DNA of 56,883 nucleotides, from assembly GCA_036825755.1 (NCBI GenBank), contig DAISXR010000012.1, forward strand, positions 1 to 56,883, given 5' to 3'. The position numbers were made by a program, and so were the translations under genes. Positions 31,552 to 37,723 of this stretch are shown here, piece after piece (position 1 is the first letter of the stretch; each line of letters starts with the position of its first letter). The stretch is from JAJFTV01 sp036825755 (GTDB lineage Bacteria; Chloroflexota; Anaerolineae; Anaerolineales; Anaerolineaceae). A model generated the notes under the pieces. That model did not search any database. It worked only from the letters and a program-made list of their open reading frames with translations, and had not been told where the DNA came from.

Positions 31552-33021
31552 ATGGCACTCGACAAAGATCTCGTTTCCATACAGGAAGCCCGCGACCTGG
31601 CGGTTGCAGCCCGGGAAGCCCAGCAAAAATGGGCAAAAGCCAGCCAACAGGAGGTTGACCGGGTCTGTTCAGCCATGGCTGAAGCTGCGTTTCGTGCTTC
31701 CGAACGGTTAGGCCGAATGGCTAACGAGGAAACCGGTTACGGCGTGCCACTTCACAAGAAAATCAAGAACGAGTTCGGCTCCAAAGGTCTGTGGGAGAGC
31801 ATCAAAGATATCAAAACGGTTGGGGTGGTGAACCATGACCCGATCAGAAAGATTTATGAGATCGCCTGGCCGATGGGCGTGATCGCGGGCCTTACACCCA
31901 GTACCAATCCAACTTCAACTGTGTTTACCAAGGGTATCGGTGCGGTAAAAGCCCGTGATGCCATTGTGTTCGCCCCGCATCCTTCCGCTGCTAAGTGCTC
32001 TCTCGAAGCTGCCCGTGTTTTAGAGGAGGCAGCAGTGGGGCAGGGCGCCCCTGCGGGATTGATCTCGTGCATGCAGAATATTTCACTGCCCGGCACGCAG
32101 GAATTGATGCGCCATAAATATGTGGCGCTCATCCTGGCAACCGGCGGCAGTGATATGGTGAAAGCCGCTCACTCGGTGGGTAAACCGGCTTATGGGGTGG
32201 GACCAGGCAATGTGCCGGTGTATGTAGACCGCTCGGCCGATCTGGAAAAGGCCGCCCGTTATATCACCTACAGCAAGGCATTTGATTACTCCACCATTTG
32301 CGCAACCGAGCAGGCCGTATTTGCCGATCGACCGATTGCACAGAGGCTGGCCGCTTTGATGCAGGAAAATGGCGCCTATTTCACCGATTCCGCTCAAACC
32401 AATTTGCTGAGAAAGATCCTGTTCCACCCTGATGGAACGATCAATGCCGCCACAGTTGGAAAATCGCCCCAGTATCTGGCCGGGATGGCTGGTTTTGATG
32501 TGCCAGATACCGCCCGTATTCTTGTCACTCGTCTGTCTGAAATTGGGAAAGGCGAACCGCTCTCCCGCGAAAAACTGACCACCGTGTTGGGCTGGTATGA
32601 TGTTGACGGTTGGGAAGATGGCTGCGAACGATCCATTGAGCTGATCCAGTTTGGTGGGCGAGGCCACAGCCTGGCCATTCATGCCACCGACGAGGATGTT
32701 ATCATGGCCTTTGGCATGGAAAAACCGGTATTTCGCATCACGGTCAATACCATGTCCAGCCTGGGCGCGGTGGGGTACACCACCGGTGTGATGCCGTCCA
32801 TGACGCTGGGACCGGGCGGGATTGGCGGCGCCATCACCGGTGATAACGTGACCGTTCATCACCTATTTAATGTGAAGCGCCTGGCATACGAAACCACACC
32901 GCCGCCTGCGGCTGCGTTCAGCCACGAAAACTCATTAAAAGTCTCCCCGCGCGAAATCGAACGAATCGTACGGGAAGTTGTCGACGAAATCATGAAACAA
33001 GAACACCTTTCATCATCATAA
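31552..33021 (+). CDS. CoA-acylating aldehyde dehydrogenase (PduP/EutE type), microcompartment-targeted
   Basis: A 489-residue enzyme that would convert acetaldehyde, CoA and NAD+ to acetyl-CoA and NADH in the shell lumen. It has the EutE/PduP-type sequence with nucleophile Cys250 in DYSTICATEQAV, and GLTPSTNPTSTVFTK and GPGNVPVYV in the cofactor region. After the catalytic domain a Pro/Ala linker (TPPPAAAFSHENSLKV) leads to a C-terminal amphipathic helix SPREIERIVREVVDEIMKQ, an encapsulation peptide placed at the C-terminus rather than the N-terminus as in PduP. The ATG lies 11 bases after BMC-P1. No PduL or alcohol dehydrogenase is encoded nearby to recycle CoA and NAD+. Confidence 0.94.
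   Translation: MALDKDLVSIQEARDLAVAAREAQQKWAKASQQEVDRVCSAMAEAAFRASERLGRMANEETGYGVPLHKKIKNEFGSKGLWESIKDIKTVGVVNHDPIRKIYEIAWPMGVIAGLTPSTNPTSTVFTKGIGAVKARDAIVFAPHPSAAKCSLEAARVLEEAAVGQGAPAGLISCMQNISLPGTQELMRHKYVALILATGGSDMVKAAHSVGKPAYGVGPGNVPVYVDRSADLEKAARYITYSKAFDYSTICATEQAVFADRPIAQRLAALMQENGAYFTDSAQTNLLRKILFHPDGTINAATVGKSPQYLAGMAGFDVPDTARILVTRLSEIGKGEPLSREKLTTVLGWYDVDGWEDGCERSIELIQFGGRGHSLAIHATDEDVIMAFGMEKPVFRITVNTMSSLGAVGYTTGVMPSMTLGPGGIGGAITGDNVTVHHLFNVKRLAYETTPPPAAAFSHENSLKVSPREIERIVREVVDEIMKQEHLSSS
32944..33003 (+). other. C-terminal encapsulation peptide of the aldehyde dehydrogenase
   Basis: The helix SPREIERIVREVVDEIMKQ, after a Pro/Ala-rich linker, closely resembles the N-terminal helix of the RpiB-like enzyme (EINEIVRRVVEKSV), suggesting that both dock on the same shell protein. 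Confidence 0.7.
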
Positions 33022-33033
33022 AAGGAGTAAGAA

Positions 33034-33360
33034 ATGGCATTTGATGCTGCATTAATCGCTTTAGGAATGGTTGAAACCAAAGGATTGGTTGGCGCAATTG
33101 AAGCCGCCGATGCAATGGTGAAAGCCGCAAATGTGGTTCTGATCGGCTCTGAGTACGTTGGCGGCGGGTTTGTGACCGTGATGGTGCGCGGTGATGTAGG
33201 CGCGGTAAAAGCCGCCACTGACGCCGGCGCCGCAGCCGCAAAGCGCGTTGGCGAACTGGTCTCCGTGCATGTCATTCCACGCCCGCACGAAGATGTTGAG
33301 ATGATCCTGCCCAAGAACACCCGCGGCAATTTCGGCGGACGAACCGGCGAAGGCAAATAA
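33034..33360 (+). CDS. BMC-H hexameric shell protein (PduA/EutM type)
   Basis: A 108-residue single BMC-domain protein, the only hexamer-forming facet protein in the locus. Landmarks are ALGMVETKGLVGAIEAADAMVKAA, GGGFVTVMVRGDVGAVKAATDAG and HVIPRPHEDVEMILP. In the pore-loop position (normally KIGS in PduA) it reads EYVGGG. A C-terminal tail of about 15 residues (KNTRGNFGGRTGEGK) extends past the domain. A very strong AAAGGAG ribosome site fits high expression, and a small hairpin follows the gene. Confidence 0.95.
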   Translation: MAFDAALIALGMVETKGLVGAIEAADAMVKAANVVLIGSEYVGGGFVTVMVRGDVGAVKAATDAGAAAAKRVGELVSVHVIPRPHEDVEMILPKNTRGNFGGRTGEGK

Positions 33361-33369
33361 CCAGCTTCG

Positions 33370-33393
33370 AACCCGATTGTAAAAAACCGGGTT
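33370..33393 (+). repeat. Small intercistronic hairpin after BMC-H
   Basis: AACCCG pairs with CGGGTT around a 12-base A-rich loop, 9 bases after the shell gene stop. With 6 base pairs and no U-run it is weak; it may only help set a higher level of the upstream shell mRNA. Confidence 0.35.
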
Positions 33394-33406
33394 AGAACTG
33401 AACCTT

Positions 33407-34285
33407 ATGTCTGCCGATACAGACATTGCGGCGCTTACCCCGGAAGCGTTTCTGGAGAAGGCGGCGCAGGTCATCCTTCCGCCGGGCCAGCGCCCTGCGA
33501 TCAGCCAGGTTGGCTATCCTGTTGCAAGTCAACAAGATGGCAGAGTTCAGGTTGGCGTTGACCTGGGAACTGCTTATCTGGTGTTGGCAGTGCTCGCGCC
33601 AGACGGCACACCCCTGGCAGGGCAATACCGTTTTGCACAGGTTGTCAAAGACGGCCTGGTGGTGGATTACATTGGCGCGGTCGATTTGCTGCGCGAGATG
33701 AAACGAGATGTGGAAACGCGGTTGGGATTTGAGCTGACCCATGCGGCCAGCGCATATCCGCCTGGTGTACCGCAGGCTGAAGTGCGTGCTACGGCCAATG
33801 TGGTGCAGGCAGCGGGGATGGAATGTACCGGTTTGATCGATGAGCCGAGTGCAGCCAATCTGGTTCTGGGATTACGTGACGGCGCCATTGTGGACGTGGG
33901 CGGCGGAACCACCGGTATCGCGGTGCTGCAGGATGGCAAGGTGGTATATACCGCAGATGAAGCCACCGGCGGGACCCACTTTTCACTGGTCATTGCCGGA
34001 GCGCTGAACAAGACCTTTGAGGACGCGGAAGAACTTAAAAAGGATTCCGCCCAGCAATCCCGCCTGTTCCCACTGGTCAGGCCGGTGATGGAAAAGGTAG
34101 GCAGTATTATTTCGCGGCATTTGCGGGGTACACAGGTAGACCATATCATGCTGGTGGGGGGCGCCTGCGCCTTCCCGGGAATGGCTTCAGTCATCCAGCA
34201 GTATACCGGCCTTCCGACACAGTTATCGGCCCAACCCATGCTGGTCACCCCGTTGGGGATCGCCAGGTACGACAGAGAAATGTAG
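33407..34285 (+). CDS. EutJ-like Hsp70/actin-fold ATPase of the microcompartment locus
   Basis: A 292-residue protein of the EutJ family, chaperone-like ATPases of the actin/Hsp70 fold. Phosphate-binding motifs are VGVDLGTAYLVLAVL (phosphate 1) and GAIVDVGGGTTGIAVL (phosphate 2); the adenosine motif is IMLVGGACAFPGM. TGLIDEPSAANLVLGL is also typical of the fold. It lacks the Hsp70 substrate-binding domain, as is normal for EutJ. A role in cargo folding or reactivase-like activity is presumed for the family, not demonstrated here; no B12 enzyme is encoded in this locus for it to reactivate. The ribosome site is weak. Confidence 0.85.
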   Translation: MSADTDIAALTPEAFLEKAAQVILPPGQRPAISQVGYPVASQQDGRVQVGVDLGTAYLVLAVLAPDGTPLAGQYRFAQVVKDGLVVDYIGAVDLLREMKRDVETRLGFELTHAASAYPPGVPQAEVRATANVVQAAGMECTGLIDEPSAANLVLGLRDGAIVDVGGGTTGIAVLQDGKVVYTADEATGGTHFSLVIAGALNKTFEDAEELKKDSAQQSRLFPLVRPVMEKVGSIISRHLRGTQVDHIMLVGGACAFPGMASVIQQYTGLPTQLSAQPMLVTPLGIARYDREM

Positions 34286-34294
34286 GAGATTGTT

Positions 34295-34915
34295 ATGGCA
34301 GAAGAATTTCAACTTCGATGTTACTGCTATCTTGACCGGATGCAGCCTCAATATGCCGCGTTTGTGGGCACGGTGACACAGGGAGATCTCTCCACCGAGG
34401 GAATGGCTTCTTTGTATATCGAAATGGCCCCTGGAAACGAGGTATTCCGGACGGTGGATATTGCCGTAAAAGCAACAGAAGCCAAACCGGGTGCACAGAT
34501 TGTGGAACGCGAATTTGGTATGTTTGAGGTGCACTCGCACAACCAGGCAGCCGTTTTGGAAGCCGGGCAAATTGTACTGGACCGTTTGGGCCTGAAAATT
34601 GAAGATCGCATGAAGCCGCAAATCGCCTCCACCCAGGTGATCACGCGCGTTGACCCATATCAGGCGCAGTTGCTTAACCGTTTCCGCCGCGGTAGTATGT
34701 TGGTTCCGGGTGAGACTCTGCTGGTGCTGGAATGTGCTCCCGCCGCCTACATTGGGTATGCCTGCAATGAAGCCGAGAAGAAGTCATCCATCAACGTGAT
34801 CCACGTTTCATCGGTGGGACGTTTTGGACGCATGTGGCTGGGCGGTCGCGAAGCAGAAATCATCACTGCCCGTGATGCGGCCATCAAGGCGCTGGAAGAT
34901 CTGGAAGGCGTATAG
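34295..34915 (+). CDS. Tandem BMC-domain shell protein (BMC-T, probably EutL-like/permuted)
   Basis: A 206-residue protein with two consecutive BMC-like domains, expected to form trimers (pseudohexamers). Repeat 1 includes FRTVDIAVKATEAKPGAQIV and EVHSHNQAAVLEAGQIVLDRLGL. Repeat 2 includes AYIGYACNEAEKKSSINVIHV and LGGREAEIITARDAAIKALEDL; both end in a helix that replaces the usual domain order, which suggests a circularly permuted EutL-type. Such trimers often have large gated pores for bulky cofactors such as CoA or NAD(H). The ATG lies 9 bases after the EutJ-like gene and TAGGAGA precedes it. The EutL-like assignment is inference. Confidence 0.8.
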   Translation: MAEEFQLRCYCYLDRMQPQYAAFVGTVTQGDLSTEGMASLYIEMAPGNEVFRTVDIAVKATEAKPGAQIVEREFGMFEVHSHNQAAVLEAGQIVLDRLGLKIEDRMKPQIASTQVITRVDPYQAQLLNRFRRGSMLVPGETLLVLECAPAAYIGYACNEAEKKSSINVIHVSSVGRFGRMWLGGREAEIITARDAAIKALEDLEGV

Positions 34916-34989
34916 CCGACGCTGCAGAGGTATCTGGCTTTATTCGTTATCAGAAAAGCAGAGTCCAGACTCCCGGATAGGAGAAGTGA

Positions 34990-35367
34990 ATGGCAAAAAC
35001 ATTTTTTACAGAACACGATATCGAAGACATGGTTAAGCGGGGTGTTCAATCGCTTACGCTGACCGATGATACCGTGCTGACCGATCTGGCTTTTGAGCGC
35101 ACCTCAAAACTGGGCTTCAAACTGGTCAAGGGAAACGAGAAACCGCCAAGTGCTCCGGTGCGGCCGTATATCACCCAACAGGCTCAAAAGGCGGAAAAAG
35201 CCCAGCAAAGCCTGCAGGCTGTGAGCACACCCGCCGGCACTGTTCGCCAAGGCGAGATTCGCCAGCGTGTGCGCGACGCCGTGATTGCCCGCCTGGGCAA
35301 CGAGGTGGACGCCAAATTGCTCGAATCGATCATCACCCGGGTTCTGGATAACGTGGGGATCCATTAA
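34990..35367 (+). CDS. Locus-specific 125-residue protein with two targeting-like helices
   Basis: No enzyme family recognised. The N-terminal part (FFTEHDIEDMVKRGVQSLTLTD, then VLTDLAFERTSKLGFKLVKG, residues 5-48) resembles a small module seen at the start of some BMC-associated proteins, with an ITE-x-D-like opening and a hydrophobic end. Residues 50-85 form a Pro/Gln/Ala-rich linker. The C-terminus has two short helices (EIRQRVRDAVIARL and DAKLLESIITRVLDNV) whose Ile/Val/Leu spacing resembles the encapsulation peptides of the enzymes here. A scaffold that gathers cargo to the shell is my inference. GATAGGAG precedes the ATG; the gene ends 2 bases before BMC-P2. Confidence 0.7.
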   Translation: MAKTFFTEHDIEDMVKRGVQSLTLTDDTVLTDLAFERTSKLGFKLVKGNEKPPSAPVRPYITQQAQKAEKAQQSLQAVSTPAGTVRQGEIRQRVRDAVIARLGNEVDAKLLESIITRVLDNVGIH

Positions 35368-35369
35368 CC

Positions 35370-35465
35370 ATGCAATTTGGAAAGGTTCACGGTACCGCGG
35401 TTTGCACCATCAAGTATACCGGCCTTGAAGGTGTGAAACTTTTGGTGGTGCAGCCGCTGGATAAA
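35370..35465 (+). CDS. BMC-P vertex protein 2, cut by assembly gap
   Basis: The first 32 codons of an EutN/CcmL-type vertex protein (MQFGKVHGTAVCTIKYTGLEG, then KLLVVQPLD) run straight into 100 N. The family is about 90 residues long, so about 60 codons are missing, more than 100 bases can hold. It is distinct from BMC-P1 and BMC-P3 in sequence. Confidence 0.88.
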
Positions 35466-35565
35466 NNNNNNNNNNNNNNNNNNNNNNNNNNNNNNNNNNN
35501 NNNNNNNNNNNNNNNNNNNNNNNNNNNNNNNNNNNNNNNNNNNNNNNNNNNNNNNNNNNNNNNNN
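35466..35565. other. Assembly gap (100 N) between BMC-P2 and BMC-P3
   Basis: Exactly 100 N. It must hold the C-terminal two-thirds of BMC-P2 (about 180 bases) and the leader of BMC-P3, so its true length is probably about 200 bases. Confidence 0.95.
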
Positions 35566-35573
35566 AAAGAATC

Positions 35574-35864
35574 ATGATTCTGGCCAAAGTGATCGGTACC
35601 GTGGTAACCACCATCAGCCATCCGGATTTCAAAAACCGACGGCTGCTGGCTGTTCAACCGCTGGCGCTGCCTGGTGAGAAGGTAGATGGTGATTTTATCG
35701 CGCTGGATAATACGCAAGCCGGTGTAGGGGATACCGTCCTGATTATCCGCGAGGGCAACGGCACCCGCCAGGTGATGAACAATCCGGACGGGTGTGTCAA
35801 CTCGCTGATCATCGGAATTGTTGACTCGCTTTTTATCGACCCGGATGCATTGCCAGAGTTGTAA
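35574..35864 (+). CDS. BMC-P vertex protein 3 (EutN/CcmL family)
   Basis: A complete 96-residue EutN/CcmL-family protein starting MILAKVIGTVVTTISHPDF, with LLAVQPLALPGE, the conserved GVGDTVLIIREG and late VNSLIIGIVDSLFID. The ATG is 9 bases after the gap, so its ribosome site is not visible. Reading through the N run fuses it falsely to BMC-P2. Several other BMC locus types also carry three BMC-P genes. A terminator follows. Confidence 0.93.
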   Translation: MILAKVIGTVVTTISHPDFKNRRLLAVQPLALPGEKVDGDFIALDNTQAGVGDTVLIIREGNGTRQVMNNPDGCVNSLIIGIVDSLFIDPDALPEL

Positions 35865-35902
35865 TTATCAATTATCAAGTGAGCGGATTTTAGAGATACG
35901 AT

Positions 35903-35931
35903 TGCCCGGTGACATGACACGGGCATTTTTC
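35903..35931 (+). terminator. Terminator after the shell gene block
   Basis: GCCC-G-GTG pairs with CAC-GGGC (one bulged G, loop ACATGA), followed by ATTTTTC. It lies 39 bases after BMC-P3 and separates the shell/enzyme block from the LsrG-like and kinase genes, at least partly. Confidence 0.65.
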
Positions 35932-35947
35932 TTAATCAGGAGGGAAT

Positions 35948-36253
35948 ATGCATATCATTCATGTTCATATCGATGTAAAACCAGAATGTCTGGAGGATTT
36001 TATCGTTGCCACAAAGGATAATGCCAGTCACAGCCTGCGGGAAGAGGGTGTATTGCGTTTTGATGTCATTCAACAGGCAGACAAACCCACCCACTTTGTT
36101 CTGGTGGAAGTGTATCGAACCCCTGAGGATAATGAAAAGCATCGCCAGACCGAACACTTTACCCGATGGCGGGACCGGGCGGAAGCGATGATGGCGGCTT
36201 CACGCTCGCGGACTCTGTACCGCAACATTTTTCCGGATGAGAGCGGCTGGTAG
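35948..36253 (+). CDS. ABM-domain protein, LsrG/putative quinol monooxygenase type
   Basis: A 101-residue antibiotic-biosynthesis-monooxygenase (ABM) fold protein. HIIHVHIDVKPECLEDFIVAT, LREEGVLRFDVIQQAD and FVLVEVYRTPEDNEKHRQTEHF, with the conserved His and Glu, match LsrG/YcnE-like proteins. LsrG isomerises phosphorylated autoinducer-2 in enteric bacteria; other members are quinone monooxygenases or have no known role. A very strong AGGAGGG site precedes the ATG. It is coupled to the sugar kinase (2 bases between stop and start), so its substrate is probably a phosphorylated or oxidised sugar derivative handled with that kinase. Confidence 0.8.
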   Translation: MHIIHVHIDVKPECLEDFIVATKDNASHSLREEGVLRFDVIQQADKPTHFVLVEVYRTPEDNEKHRQTEHFTRWRDRAEAMMAASRSRTLYRNIFPDESGW

Positions 36254-36255
36254 AG

Positions 36256-37601
36256 ATGCTGCTGGGGATTGACCTGGGCACTACCGGTATCAAAGCGGTG
36301 GTTCTGCGTGAAGATGGCAGTCTGGCTGCCAGTGCCGGAATGGAGTATGACAGCCTGTATCCGCAACCGGGGTGGGTTGAACAGGATCCACGCACGTGGG
36401 TTGAAGTTACCCGGCAGGTAGTACGTTCTCTTTGGCGAACAGAGTTCTCTCTGGCCGACCAGATACAGGCCATTGGATTTTCTGGCCAGATGCATGGCAT
36501 GGTGCTGCTGGATTCATCCGGTATTCCGCTGCGCCCGGCCATCATCTGGGCAGACGGGCGCAGCCAGACCCAGGTGGATTGGTTGAACCGCGAGTTGGGA
36601 CGTGATGAGTTAAGCCGTATCACCGGGAATCCGGTTTTCCCGGGTTTTATGCTTCCCAGCCTGATGTGGGTGCGTGAAAATGAGCCGGAAATCTGGCAGA
36701 AAATTGACCGGGTGATGCTGCCCAAAGATTACCTGCGTTATGTGTTCACCGGGGAATTTGCCTCAGATTTCAGTGATGCTTCATCCACGGCGCTGCTGGA
36801 TATCACGCGGCGGCAATGGAGCAGTGAGCTTTTAGGTAGGCTCGGTATCAACCCGGAATGGCTGCCGCCCATACAGGAATCCTTCCAACCGGTTGGGGCG
36901 CTGCTCGCACGCGAAGCCGGGATGATGGGTCTTCGGCCCGGGCTGCCGGTGGTCTGCGGCGGAAGNNNNNNNNNNNNNNNNNNNNNNNNNNNNNNNNNNN
37001 NNNNNNNNNNNNNNNNNNNNNNNNNNNNNNNNNNNNNNNNNNNNNNNNNNNNNNNNNNNNNNNNNGTCAGACCGATTATCAAACCATGGCGGATGCCGCA
37101 TCCTCTGTCGAACCCGGTTGCGAAGGTCTGCTGTTCGCGCCGTTTCTGCAGGGCGAACGTACCCCTTATATGGATGCCGGGATACGCGGGGGATTTGTGG
37201 GTTTGTCCATCCGGCACGGACTGGCTCACCTGACCCGGGCGGTGATGGAGGGCGTGGTATTTTCGCTGCGCAGAGGGCTGGATTTGATCCAGGAGCAGTC
37301 AAGACCGTTTGACAGCGTTAATGCTTCCGGTGGCGCATCACGCCACCCGTTGTGGCTGCAACTGCTGGCCGATATCAGCAATTTGCCGGTGATCAGGGTG
37401 CAGACCCAAGAACCAGCCGCGGTTGGCGCGGCCATGCTGGCTGGCATTGGCGTAAATGTATTCCCAGATTTTACCGGGGCCGTCAAACAGGTGGTGAAAA
37501 CCGAAATACCTCTATTGCCGCGGCCTGAGACTGCTGCCCGATATGCTGAGATCTATCCAACCTATCAGGCCCTGTATGAGCATCTCAAGCCATTTTCATA
37601 A
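36256..37601 (+). CDS. xylB: FGGY-family sugar kinase, xylulokinase-like, interrupted by assembly gap
   Basis: An FGGY carbohydrate kinase nearest to XylB. The N-terminal domain shows LLGIDLGTTGIKAVVLRE, FSGQMHGMVLLD and IIWADGRS, all typical of xylulokinase. The sequence enters 100 N after GLPVVCGG. Coding resumes in a different phase at 37068 with CEGLLFAPFLQGERTPYMDA and NASGGASRHPLWLQLLADI, then EPAAVGAAMLAG. The phase change means the true gap is not 100 bases (length should be 2 modulo 3, probably about 180-200), so this is an assembly artefact, not a frameshifted pseudogene. It would phosphorylate xylulose or a related ketose. LsrK, the AI-2 kinase, is another FGGY member, so AI-2-like substrates are an alternative. 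Confidence 0.88.
36966..37065. other. Assembly gap (100 N) in the sugar kinase gene
   Basis: Exactly 100 N. The reading phase differs on the two sides, so the gap length is a placeholder. Confidence 0.95.
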
Positions 37602-37639
37602 GTCTGACCAATTCAATGCAGGAAACGATCAGAAATCGA

Positions 37640-37678
37640 ACTGTCAAATCTTAAAAAGCACTGTCAACTCATTATAAT
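37640..37678 (+). promoter_or_regulatory. Promoter region with tandem ACTGTCAA repeats upstream of the serine hydrolase
   Basis: ACTGTCAA occurs at 37640-37647 and 37660-37667, exactly 20 bases apart (two helix turns), just before a perfect TATAAT at 37673-37678. No good -35 box is present, so the repeats may be an activator site. Confidence 0.45.
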
Positions 37679-37723
37679 TACGCCTTGAACAAGCCCATCA
37701 ATCCCTGAAACCGGAGAATTGCT

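Noticed and set aside
35370..35864. Single 164-residue gene across the N run
   Set aside because: The first 32 codons and the part from 35574 are each the start of a separate BMC-P protein; the apparent fusion depends on the placeholder Ns.
36256..37233. Frameshifted or pseudogenised sugar kinase
   Set aside because: The phase change coincides exactly with the 100-N gap, and both flanks are intact FGGY kinase sequence, so an assembly artefact is the simpler explanation.
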